From: Lucinisca nassula
Lineage: Eukaryota > Mollusca > Bivalvia > Lucinida > Lucinidae
Direction of reading: 5' to 3'
DNA: 64,000 nt
Assembly: GCA_963580285.1 (NCBI GenBank)
Contig: OY757023.1
Span: 85,337,108 to 85,401,107, forward strand
The notes below the pieces were generated by a model. That model was not told the origin of the DNA. It searched no databases and saw nothing but the letters and a program-made list of their open reading frames with translations. Every line of letters starts with the position of its first letter. Position 1 is the stretch's first letter. The position numbers and the translations under genes were made by a program. Of the stretch, positions 55,448 to 64,000 are shown one piece after another.

Positions 55448-57864
55448 GTCCAGTTGTTCAAAGCCTCATTAGCTTAACCAGCTCGTTAGTGGTCAAATTG
55501 TTAAATGTTCTAGCAAATACAATACATGTATCTATAATTTTGTTATGTTTGCTGAAAAAATGTGAGTAGCTTTTCCATAGGCAAAAGCTACTCACATTTT
55601 TAGCTCACCTGTCACGTAGTGACAAGGTGAGCTTTTGGGATCACTTTTCGTCAGTCGTGCGTGCGTGTGTGCGTCCGTCCGTCCGTCCGTGCGTCCGTGC
55701 GTGCGTGCGTAAACAATTTCTTCAAACGACATCTCCTAAACCACTGATCGGATTTTGAACAAACTTCACAGGAATGATCCTTAGGTGGTCCCCTTTCAAG
55801 GTTGTTCAAATGGTTCCGGTCCGCTGCACATCAAGGTCACAGGGGCCAAAAATAGATTTTTTTAATGAAAACTTAAAAAAATCTTCTTCTCTGAAACCAC
55901 AAGGCCCGTGTCTTTGATATTTGGTATGAAGCTTCATCACTTTGGACCCCTACCAAGATTGTTCAAATTAAAGTGGTGAGGCCAAAGATGCCCCCCGCCC
56001 CGGGTCTCTTTGGTTTTACATAGGATTATATAGGGAAAATCTTTAAAAATCTTCTCTGAAACCGCAAGGCCCAGGTCTTTGGTATTTGGTATGAAGCTTC
56101 ATCTGGTAGACCTCTACCAAGATTGTTCAAATTATAGTGCTGGGGCCAATGGGGCCAAAAATGCACCCGCCCCGTGCCCTTTGATTTTACATGGGCTTAT
56201 ATAGGGAAAATCTTTAAAAATCTTCTTCTCTGAAACACCAAGGCCCAGGTCTTTGATATTTTGTATGAAGCTTCATCTAGTGGACCCCTACCAAGATTGT
56301 TCAAATTATAGTGCTGGGGCCAAAAATGCCCCCGCCCCGGGGCCCTTTGATTTTACATGTGCTTATATAGGGAAAATCTTTAAAAATCTTCTTCTCTGAA
56401 ACTGCAAGGCCCAGGTCTTTGATATTTGGTATGAAGCTTCATCTAGTGGACCCCTTCCAAGATTGTTCAAATTATAGTGCTGGGGCCAAAAATGCCCCCG
56501 CCCGGGGGCCCTTTGGTTTCACATGGGATTATATAGGGAAAATCTTTGAAAATCTTCTTCTCTGAAACTGCAAGGCCCAGGTCTTTGATATTTGGTATGA
56601 AGCTTCATCTAGTGGACCCTTACCAAGATTGTTCAAATTATAGCCCTGGGGCTAAAAATAACCCCGCTCTGGGGCCCTTTGGTATATGGGCTTATATAGG
56701 GAAAATCTTTAAAAATCTTCTTCTCTGAAACCACAAGGCCTTGGTCTTTGATATTTGGTATGAAGCTTCATCTAGTGGACCTCTACCAAGATTGTTCAAA
56801 TTATGGCCCTGAGACCAAAAATGCCCCCGCCTGGGGGCCCTTTGGTTTTACATAGACTTATATAGGGAAAATCTTCTTCTGTGAAACCACAAGGCCTAGG
56901 TCTTTGATATTTGGTGTGAAATTTCATCTAGTGGACCTCTATCTATAGCCCTGGGGCCGAAAATGCCCCCGCCTCAAGACCCTTTGGTTTTACATAGACT
57001 TATATAGGGAAATCTTTAAAAATCTTCTTTTCTGAAACTGCACGGCCCATGTCTTTGATATTTGGTATGGAGCTTCATCTAGTGGACCTCTACCAAGATT
57101 GTTCAAATTATAGCTCTCGGGTCACAAATGCCCCTGCCCCAGGGCCCTTTGATTTTACATACACTTATATAAATATGTGATAATCTTTGAAAATCTTCTT
57201 CTCTGAAACAGCAAGGCCCAGGTCTTTAATATTTGGTGTGAAGCTTCATCTAGTGAACCTCTATCAAGATTGTTTAAATTAAAGCCCTGAGGCGAAAAAT
57301 GCCACCACCCCGAGACCATTTGGTTTTACATAGGCTTATGTGGGGAAAATTTTCTTCTCAGAAACCGCAAGGCCCAGGTCTTTGATATTTGGCGTGTAGC
57401 TTCATCTAGTGGACCTTTGCCAAGCTGGTTCAAATTATAGCCCTCGGGCCACAAATGCCCCCGCCCTTGGGCCCTTTGGTTTTACATAGATTTATATAGA
57501 GATAATCTTCTCTGAAACAGCAAGGCCCAGGTCTTTGATATTTGGTGTGAAGCTTCATCTAGTGGACCTCTATCAAGATTGTTTAAATTATAGCCCTGAG
57601 GCCAAAAATGCCTCTGTTCAAATTATAGCCTTTGTTGATATTTGGTATGAAGCTTCACCTTAAAAGACCTCCCTCAACATTATGCACATTATAGCCCTGG
57701 AGTCAATAATGGCCCTCCCCGGGGACAACTTGTTACTCTATGGATCAGGTGAGCGATACAGGGCCATCATGGCCCTCTTGTATTAACAAAAATATTAGTA
57801 TATTTTGCCATATTGAATGATCAGTGTTAATGGTATATGGTTAGTTTTGAACAGCTGGCCTCAG
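55448..57864. mobile_element. MITE family F split by Helitron-like element
   Basis: Left 55448-55596 (CCAGTTGTTCAAAGCC to CTCACATTTT) and right 57782-57864 (AACAAAAATATTAG to GAACAGCTGGC). Ends about 30 bp before exon 12. Confidence 0.78.
55597..57781 (+). mobile_element. Helitron-like family 1, longest copy
   Basis: Head with (CCGT)n-rich stretch, about eleven tandem units and tail GGCCATCATGGCCCTCTTGT. Inserted in the T-run beside the MITE F hairpin. Confidence 0.82.
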
Positions 57865-57892
57865 TTTGACACTTCTTTCCCGATTTTTCCAG

Positions 57893-58112
57893 TGCTGGCA
57901 TCGGAAGAACAGGAACGTTTATTGTGATTGACATGATACTGAACCAGATCAAGACGTACGGCATGGACTGTGAGATAGACATTCAGAAGACAATTCAGAT
58001 GGTACGGTCGCAGAGATCGGGCATGGTGCAGACTGAAGCCCAGTATAAGTTTGTGTACCTTGCCGTACATCATTACATACAGACAGAGAAACAACGCCAC
58101 GAAGCAGAACAG
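57893..58112 (+). CDS. PTPN11-like: SHP2-like exon 12/13 (fused): P-loop to Q-loop
   Basis: This 220-nt exon completes the Ser of the P-loop ([10 protein letters not shown] across the exon 11 junction). It continues [16 protein letters not shown], then [19 protein letters not shown] and ends KQRHEAEQ. The P-loop Arg and the QTEAQ Q-loop are intact. Its length equals vertebrate PTPN11 exons 12 (68 nt) plus 13 (152 nt), so one vertebrate intron is absent here. The donor CAG/gtttgt is weaker than the others in the gene. A hairpin MITE ends about 31 bp before the acceptor, and a long inverted-repeat MITE begins about 16 bp after the donor. Confidence 0.95.
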
Positions 58113-58127
58113 GTTTGTGTATTTGGA

Positions 58128-58600
58128 ATTCATTACGATAACACACCCATGTGTCATAGTGTTTTTTTTCGCATCTCCAAAATGCTACTTTTCTGATGAA
58201 AGTCTGTGATATTTTTTCTTTTTTTATACTGCAAACATAGATTGTGGGTGGTCATTAGAACTGCCTCATTGAGGCTGTTCTAATGAGTACCCACAACCTG
58301 TCTTGGAGCAGAGTGAGTGAGTGAGTGAGTTTTGGTTTTACGTCCCACCAACAGCTAAGGTCATACGGAGACGGGACCTCGGTTTAAAGACTCATCCGAC
58401 AGTCTGGAGAAGCCCGGGATTGATCCTGCGATCCCTGGTTTACAGGGCGAGTAGCGTAACCACTGCACCACACAGGCTTCTTATCTTGGAGCAGAAATAA
58501 GAAAATATGTATACCCCTGTAAATCCGAGTTTTCTCTATATAAAGTGGGGTTTAGGGGGATGATTATTTCACAGACTTGTCAACCTGATGTCATTATTAC
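58128..58600. mobile_element. Hairpin family P element with SINE 4 inside
   Basis: CATTACGATAACACACCCATG arm starts 16 bp after the exon 12/13 donor; the other arm ends near CACAGACTTGTCAACC. A reverse SINE family 4 lies at 58313-58483, between two copies of CTTGGAGCAGA. Confidence 0.75.
58313..58483 (-). mobile_element. SINE family 4 copy
   Basis: GTGAGTGAGTGAGTGAG tail to ACCACACAGGC head. CTTGGAGCAGA flanks give an 11-base target-site duplication. Confidence 0.85.
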
Positions 58601-58805
58601 CATAACGATCCTAAGCATTAGAACAGATAGGCTTAAGCAAACAGTGCAGACCCAGATCAGACTGCTCCTGAAGGAGCAGTCTGATCAGGGTGTACATTGT
58701 TTGTCATTCCTTCTGCACCTTGTGGGCTCCCTGCTTTATCATGAAACAAAATTAGTAAAATTTTAGGAGTATCACAGCAAGTCCTCAATGTATCCAAATT
58801 TTTAG
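58600..58805. mobile_element. MITE family E
   Basis: ATAACGATCCTAAGCATTAG to CAATGTATCCAAATTTT, with the GACTGCTCCTGAAGGAGCAGTC core. Confidence 0.72.
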
Positions 58806-58844
58806 CATTTTTGCAGTAAGTCAGCAATTTGTGCCTTTTTATCA

Positions 58845-59080
58845 TAGAAAATAGAAGTGAAGTAATGATCAGGAATCTTTACAATCAACCCACAGCTCCC
58901 ATCAGAGACACCAAAGGGAAAGAAACACAAACATCAAACAACCAGACCCCAATGGAAACACCAACAGCAGAAAGCCAAAAGGACAGTTACATTCCCACAA
59001 AATGGCCAATTGGCTATCAAAAACAAAATAATATATGTGATACACACATTCAAGAAGCACATAAGCCTAAAAATTGATAT
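58845..59080 (+). pseudogene. Coding-like repeat, family Q
   Basis: Open + strand stretch reading PTAPIRDTKGKETQ, METPTAESQKDSY and PTKWPIGYQK. The minus strand of 22990-23345 and, less well, of 15030-15400 encodes similar peptides. No known domain recognised; could be part of a retroelement gag-like ORF. Confidence 0.4.
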
Positions 59081-59145
59081 CAGCCTATGTTAGTATGATC
59101 TTGAAGCAGTGTTTCATCTTCAACTGACTGCAAAATCTTGCACTT

Positions 59146-59358
59146 TTAAACCTTATCCTGCTGAATAAATTAATTTACCATACACATTTCTGACTAGCAA
59201 CCAGTCAAATCACATGAGAAAGTATATTCAATAAAATTCACAAAATGCATGACAAACAGTGCAGGTCCAGATCAGATGGCTTCTTAAGAAGCCATCTGAT
59301 CTGGATCTACACTGTTTGCAAAGGTAGGTGTTGTCATGTTCAGCGGGATTAGGGTTAA
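59146..59358 (-). mobile_element. TTAA MITE family A
   Basis: 213 bp; unbroken GATGGCTTCTTAAGAAGCCATC core. Confidence 0.82.
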
Positions 59359-59462
59359 ATACTGTGGCGAATATACATAATGTTTCTTGCAAAAATGTAT
59401 GCTTATAGCATGAGCACTAATTAGGAAGACTACGGTAATCCATTGCTGTTTTCTGTAGAGAT

Positions 59463-59637
59463 AGACTGACTGGGTTACACTGAGTACACTGAAGTAGTCT
59501 GACTGGCTTACACTGAAGTAGTCTGACTGGCTTACACTGAAGTAGTCTGACTGGCTTACACTGAAGTAGTCTGACTGGCTTACACTGAAGTAGTCTGACT
59601 GGCTTACACTGAAGTAGTCTGACTGGCTTACACTGAA
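59463..59637. repeat. 24-bp tandem repeat (minisatellite)
   Basis: Six identical copies of GTAGTCTGACTGGCTTAC + ACTGAA start at 59494 and every 24 bases after, preceded by one variant copy. Confidence 0.95.
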
Positions 59638-59689
59638 GTTACATTCTAAAGGCTCTAATCAGACTGTGTGGATGGTGGACATTTTCATA

Positions 59690-60260
59690 CTTACCCCACC
59701 ATGCTAACAAGTCTGTAGTGAACACCCCTCTTAACCCCATTTTATATAGAGAAATCTGGGGTTTAGAGGGTTATACATTATTTCCATTATTTCTGCTCCA
59801 AGGCATAGGTTGATTGGCCCCTGCCCATCAGGGCTTGGAGAAATAGATTGGGCTGCATGATGCTTCCTTGTAGAGCTGAAACTGACAGCATGAATACTGG
59901 TAAACCTCTTAGAAGGTCTAAGCCTGCCAAGGCAAAGTGGTGCGTCCATGCATTTAAACCCTATTGGTTTCATTGGGTGCAGGGGTTGAGGTGTCATTTC
60001 ATCTTAATGTTGGGTAAAAGTCCCACAAAACTGCAAGCAACGTCTCAAAAATGACCTAAATAGTGCTGACGTTAAACCTCAAACCAAACAAAATAAACCA
60101 AGACACAGGTAGTGGGTACTCATTAGAACTGCATTAATGAGGCGGTCTAAAGAGCACTCACAGCCTATGCTTGCAGTAAAAATAAGAAAAATATAAGAAA
60201 AAATTCATCACTTTGGAGATAGGAAAGAACGCACTATTTCGGACATGTTATCATAAAGAC
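59690..60260. mobile_element. Hairpin family P element with SINE 1 inside
   Basis: Arm TAGAGAAATCTGGGGTTTAG on the left, ACTCATTAGAACTGCATTAATG centre at 60115; a forward SINE family 1 (59817-60092) is inserted in the core. Confidence 0.65.
59817..60095 (+). mobile_element. SINE family 1 copy
   Basis: CCCCTGCCCATCAGGGCTTG to AAACCAAACAAAAT. Confidence 0.82.
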
Positions 60261-60345
60261 TTAGTGTGTTTTATTTTGTGGTCAGAATTGTCACAATAAG
60301 TCAATTCAAGTAATTACCCAGTTCATGTTTCTTTCATATTTGTAG

Positions 60346-60518
60346 CAAAGTCATGTGGTTGGACGGGAGTATACAAATATTCGCTACGCAGAGGGTGTCC
60401 ACGCCCGCAATTCAATGCAGAGACCAATGAACCAGCAAGCCCATCCACAACCAGTCCACCAACACCAGCCACCGCCACAGCCACAGAAGAATACAAAAAA
60501 GGGGGCTGCATTACCAAA
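60346..60518 (+). CDS. PTPN11-like: SHP2-like exon 14: C-terminal tail with YTNI site
   Basis: This 173-nt exon reads QSHVVGREYTNIRYAEG, then a Gln/His/Pro-rich low-complexity stretch (roughly codons 31-50) and KKGAALP, ending with a split Lys codon before gtaagc. REYTNI matches the GHEYTNI segment around Tyr542 of human SHP2. A phosphorylated Tyr-x-Asn motif is a GRB2 SH2 docking site in that family. The Gln/Pro-rich part replaces the proline-rich tail of SHP2 and is not alignable. The acceptor (ttcatatttgtag) has a short pyrimidine tract. Confidence 0.92.
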
Positions 60519-60734
60519 GTAAGCTTATTTTCCATGTTATTCTGCAGGCTCATTTAAACCCTTATTTTTCTAACAGCTTATTGATATCAACATTTGTGCA
60601 AAATAAAGCATAATTTCTATATTAAGACCACCTTTGACTACAGGACATGGTATGCAGAAAACACAAAGAAAGAATGACTGCAAACTGCTAAATAAGCTTT
60701 TCAAAACAGAATGGGTCTTATTTTTAGGTGGTTT

Positions 60735-60962
60735 TAAGGCACATTTTTCTGCCATTTTTCAAAGGGAGACAACTTTCGGGACTTCCTGTTCACTTTTCTA
60801 TAAGCCCTGTGCCACTGAAAAAGGGGTCTTCTCTTAAAGGAAAGAATTTGCTCCTTAGGAGCAAATTCTTTCCTTTAAGAGTTGACCCCTATTGACATGG
60901 GAGACAAATATACTTTTCCAGATATTGCCTTCCCTGAAGGTGTTCCCATTCTCCTTAAGAGC
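60735..60962. mobile_element. MITE family H
   Basis: GAATTTGCTCCTTAGGAGC hairpin; left outer end missing, right end GTGTTCCCATTCTCCTTAA. Confidence 0.7.
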
Positions 60963-61420
60963 AGATTTTTACTGCATCATAAGATTCCTAAAAATTTAAA
61001 TCCTGATATATGCAGGTGTTACAGACAAATTGATGGACAGAAAGGTTGGTTACAGCTTTCATTTGTATGTCATGACACACACCAACCAAAATGAAATTGT
61101 ACACCACTACCTCTATAAAATTGTTTTGTTCAAAACAAAATAACTGAATAAGTGCATTAGAATGGGGATAACTGTTTTGAAAATTGTCTTATGGTGAGTT
61201 AAATGGTCAGTAATACTGTTGCAAATTCCATTTAATGGCTCTGCTGGAAAGTCGGGTTTTACTGTCGCAAATTCCTTTTTATGGCTCCGCTGGCAAGTCG
61301 ACCACATCACCGTAAAATGAAATTTCCAACCGCAAAACCTTCGATTTACCTCCCCAAATGACAATTTTGAATAAAGTTATCCCCTAATTACATCATACAC
61401 CCCGCCTCTTTATAGCACTA
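60963..61420. other. Mostly unassigned
   Basis: AAATTCC.TTTATGGCTC.GCTGG occurs twice (61220-61250, 61268-61298), suggesting a small local duplication. No exon found. Confidence 0.4.
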
Positions 61421-61422
61421 TT

Positions 61423-61607
61423 GTTGGGGTCCAAAGCTGAAACCCTGTTAGTCAAAGAACAGTTTTATATCAAAACAAAAATGTATGCAGAAAATGACCA
61501 TCTATGGTCAATTTTTCTATATAATCTACACAATTGTGATTGGTCATTAACTGTGTGGTTACCAAACTGTTTTAATAGAACAGTGTTAAAAGAGGTTTTG
61601 GTGTATT
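61423..61607. mobile_element. MITE family N
   Basis: GTTGGGGTCCAAAGCTGAAAC left end and AAAGAGGTTTTGGTGTA right end; partial hairpin. Confidence 0.6.
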
Positions 61608-61849
61608 TTCAAGCATTGGGTACGAGAAAAAATGTATTATATGCTGTGTAAGACCAAATGCTATCCAATGAAAAGTGGCATTACATCATGATGTCCGGTT
61701 ACCAACAACAGTATATTGCAGGATTTACTGTCACAAATTTTTGACGTTATCCAATTAAACATTGTGTTACATACGCAAATGCACCAGAATGTTAATTAAC
61801 AACTTTATGAGCTTCAAACAACTTGTTGTACTGTTGACATACCACTGAC

Positions 61850-61872
61850 TTAACAGATTAACTAAACATGAT
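61850..61872. repeat. 23-bp direct repeat, left copy
   Basis: TTAACAGATTAACTAAACAT plus GAT; an identical copy is at 62331-62353. Between them lie a SINE and a MITE. Confidence 0.95.
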
Positions 61873-61907
61873 CTTGTTGCACTCCCCCCCCCCCCCCTCC
61901 CCCCCAA

Positions 61908-62115
61908 CTCCGAATTGGGTCTTGGAGAAATAGATTGGGCTGAATGATGCTTCCACGCAGAGCTGAAACTGACTGCACATGAGTACTGGTAAACCGCTTA
62001 GAAGGTCTAAGCCTGCCAGGGGCAAACTGGTGCGAGTTGAACCGTCTATGCTTATAAACCCTATTGGTTAAATTGGACAACAGGGCTTGAGATGTCATTT
62101 CATCTCAATGTCAGG
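61908..62115 (+). mobile_element. SINE family 1, 3' end lost
   Basis: GAATTGGGTCTTGGAGAAAT to CAATGTCAGGTAAAA, then cut by MITE D; preceded by a poly-C run. Confidence 0.8.
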
Positions 62116-62123
62116 TAAAACCC

Positions 62124-62334
62124 CTAAAGGGGTACATTGGCAAACCGTGCAGGCCCAGATCAGACGCCGCAGAACGCAGCGTCTGATCAGGGCCTCCACT
62201 ATTTGCTGTTAACAAAAATACCCGTCAAAAAAAATAGAATAAAAACAAAAATATACGCCTGACACCCCTTATATGACAAATGGACTTGTCCAACATATAG
62301 CAATGGACGAGTCCACTAGTATGCAATGGGTTAA
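62124..62334. mobile_element. TTAA MITE family D, upstream of exon 15
   Basis: CTAAAGGGGTACATTGG to ATGCAATGGGTTAA; its last base is 39 bp before exon 15. Confidence 0.82.
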
Positions 62335-62373
62335 CAGATTAACTAAACATGATTTTGCGTTTTTCTTTTTCAG

Positions 62374-62440
62374 AGCACCAGATGACAGACAAATCTACCA
62401 GAACATCAATTCTGTCAAAGAGAAGAAAGCTTCGAAATGA
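62374..62440 (+). CDS. PTPN11-like: SHP2-like exon 15: C-terminus with IYQN site and stop
   Basis: One base completes the Lys codon, then APDDRQIYQNINSVKEKKA and SK precede TGA at 62438-62440. IYQN corresponds by position to the VYENV site around Tyr580 of human SHP2, so both regulatory tail tyrosines are kept as Tyr-x-Asn. The acceptor follows a good pyrimidine tract. A 23-base segment beginning with TTAA at 62331 and ending 20 bp before the exon is duplicated at 61850, on the far side of a SINE plus a MITE. The assignment rests on frame continuity, the Tyr-x-Asn motif and a nearby polyadenylation signal. Confidence 0.9.
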
Positions 62441-62745
62441 CCTTGACTGAGTCTCAGATATATCATGTTGCCATTATAAATGTCTGTAGTTGCCTAGCAA
62501 CAGTAATTTATCATTGTTAGCATAGAAACAGTTGCTAAGTAATGGACTGCCCAGCAGTATTAACAAAACAATAAATCTTATTGGAAACAGTTTCAGACAT
62601 AACATTAACGATTCTGTGAAGAAGCTCGATAACTCGGCTTAAGAGAGGGAAAACTGTGGTAGTATTGAGGACCATCATAAAGAGGTGCTTCCAATGGGCA
62701 CCAAAAATCTACATTTAGACAATAAAGAAAACTACACAAAAAAAA
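62441..62745 (+). promoter_or_regulatory. 3' UTR with candidate poly(A) signals
   Basis: AATAAA occurs at 62570-62575 and again at 62721-62726, about 130 and 280 bases after the stop codon. Downstream of the second site the sequence becomes MITE-derived. Either could end the phosphatase mRNA; which is used cannot be told from sequence. Confidence 0.55.
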
Positions 62746-62825
62746 ACCTCTTCTGAACACTATCAGTTATTTTTCTATATAATGGATACATTTCTAGAAG
62801 ATATCTTTCAACCGTATTATATTTA

Positions 62826-63053
62826 AGGGGTGGATACACGGTCAGGAGAGATAACTCCTGCAAAAGTAATTTATGTCTCTCATGTCAATGGGGGTCAACT
62901 TTTAAAGGAAAGAATTTGCTCCTGAGGAGCAAATTCTTTCCTTAAAGAGTAGGCCCCTTTTGTAGTGGGACAGGCCTTACAGAAAAGTGAACAGAAAGTC
63001 CTTAAATATGTCATGGCAGAAAAACCTTCCGGGTGCATTCAGTCCCCTTAAAC
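62826..63053. mobile_element. MITE family H
   Basis: Stem AAAGAATTTGCTCCTGAGGAG; ends AAGGGGTGGATACACGG and TGCATTCAGTCCCCTTAA. Confidence 0.72.
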
Positions 63054-63289
63054 TGTTTTATATTGAACATGAACTATTTTTAAATCTATGAAATGTAGAA
63101 TTATGTAACATGTGTCCCACTTGGAAGATAGTCTACTTACTGATGGTTGCTTGGCAACAGTAACTAAGCTTCAGTTGCCACAAGAAACTGCTTTTTTAGG
63201 CCAGTGACTTTTTAAACTGCATATGAAAGGTGCGTTAGTGGGCCAGATTTCAGTTTTTTAAAACTGGCAAGTTAATCAATGGGGGGCAT

Positions 63290-64000
63290 TTTTTAGCTCA
63301 GCGTCACGTAGTGACGAGGTGAGCTTTTCGGATCACTTTTTGTCTGTCGTGCATCCGTGTGTGCGTGGGTAAACAATTTCTTCAAACGACATCTTCTCCT
63401 AAACCACTGATTGGATTTTGACAAAACTTCACAGGAATGATCCTTAGGTGGTCCCCTTTCAAAGTTGTTCAAATGGTTCCTGTCTGTTGCACATCTAGGC
63501 CAGAGGAGCCAAAAATAGATTTTTTCACTGAAAACTTAAAAAAATCTTCTTCTCTGAAACCACAAGGCCCAGGTCTTTGATATTTGGTATAAAGCTTCAT
63601 TTAGTGGACCCTCACCAAGATTGTTCAAATTATAGTGCTGGGGCAAAAAATGCCCCCGCCCCAGGGCCCTTTGGTTTTACATAGGCTTATATAGGGAAAA
63701 TCTTTAAAAATCTTCTCTGAAACCGCAAGGCCCAGAACTTTGATATTTGGTATGAAGCTTCATCTAATGGACCTCTACCAAGATTGTTCAAATTAAAGCC
63801 CTTGGGCCAAAAATGCCCCTGCTCCGGGGCCCTTTGGTTTTACATAGACTTATATAGGAAATATTCTTCCAAAATCTTCTTCTCTGAAACCACAAGGCCT
63901 ACGTCTTTGATATTTGGTATGAAGCTTCATCTAATGGACTTCTACCAAAATTGTTCAAATTATAGCCCTTGGGCCAAAAATGCCCCCCCCCCCCCCCCCC
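63290..64000 (+). mobile_element. Helitron-like family 1, cut by window end
   Basis: Head and three tandem units, running into a poly-C stretch at the last 15 or so bases. Confidence 0.8.

Larger units (their letters stand above)
14017..62440 (+). other. PTPN11-like: SHP2-type tyrosine phosphatase gene (span of the coding exons found)
   Basis: Thirteen coding exons with GT-AG borders join into one reading frame of 606 residues after a split first codon. The order is N-SH2, C-SH2, linker, PTP catalytic domain and C-terminal tail, which is unique to the SHP1/SHP2/corkscrew family. These cytoplasmic enzymes bind phosphotyrosine on receptors and scaffolds through the SH2 domains, which releases autoinhibition by the N-SH2 domain, and they usually promote Ras/MAPK signalling. 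Exon sizes of 123, 195, 117, 97, 80, 155 and 220 nt match vertebrate PTPN11 exons as I remember them (220 = 68+152). The start-codon exon, expected to code only about five residues, is not recognised. The promoter and 5' UTR are therefore also unlocated. Residues closest to SHP2 rather than SHP1 are inferred, not tested by phylogeny. Confidence 0.95.

Noticed and set aside
63986..64000. Poly-C at the window end as a telomere or special boundary
   Set aside because: Similar C/G runs occur at 4950, 5230, 7996 and 61884 inside repeats; it is probably a repeat-internal run.

Overview
This is an animal nuclear genome window, most likely from a bivalve (heterodont-type) mollusc. Small coding exons with GT-AG introns are scattered through a dense mass of SINEs, MITEs and tandem-repeat-bearing Helitron-like elements of the kind typical of bivalve genomes. 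There are no operons, bacterial genes or CRISPR arrays. The species call is inference from repeat style; the eukaryotic call is certain from the split gene.

One cellular gene is visible, on the + strand from 14017 to about 62.7 kb. It is a SHP2-type cytoplasmic tyrosine phosphatase (PTPN11/PTPN6/corkscrew family) with the order N-SH2, C-SH2, PTP catalytic domain, tyrosine-containing C-terminal tail. Thirteen coding exons (1822 nt, 606 residues plus a split first codon) join in frame with matching phases. Most exon lengths equal those I recall for vertebrate PTPN11; the exon pair 12+13 is fused. The first, very short coding exon (start codon) was not found and probably lies upstream of exon 2, inside or outside the window. 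The catalytic [10 protein letters not shown] motif, the WPD acid, both SH2 arginines and two C-terminal Tyr-x-Asn motifs are intact, so the enzyme looks functional.

Layout. 1-14 kb: upstream or first-intron DNA made almost wholly of repeats, including a 5-copy tandem hairpin array, TTAA-flanked MITEs, SINEs and a Helitron-like element nested in a MITE. 14-25 kb: both SH2 domains. 28-37 kb: linker and start of the PTP domain, with a partial decoy duplicate of exon 6, a four-fold repeated acceptor at exon 7, and a dead Tc1/mariner transposon nested in a SINE. 37-46 kb: a 9-kb intron of repeats. 46-58 kb: catalytic exons separated by long tandem-repeat elements. 58-63 kb: C-terminal tail, stop codon and 3' UTR. 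63-64 kb: another Helitron-like array running off the window.

The most notable structures lie in the mobile DNA. (i) A superfamily of TTAA-flanked MITEs shares one hairpin core and repeatedly abuts other members through a single shared TTAA. (ii) Several unrelated-looking elements share a head hairpin, a tail hairpin plus CTTGTT, and T-rich insertion points, with empty-site relatives visible in the window. (iii) Direct duplications of 23 to about 80 bp flank some insertions, far longer than normal target-site duplications; one duplicates part of exon 6. (iv) Mobile DNA sits within a few to about 60 bp of many of the splice sites.
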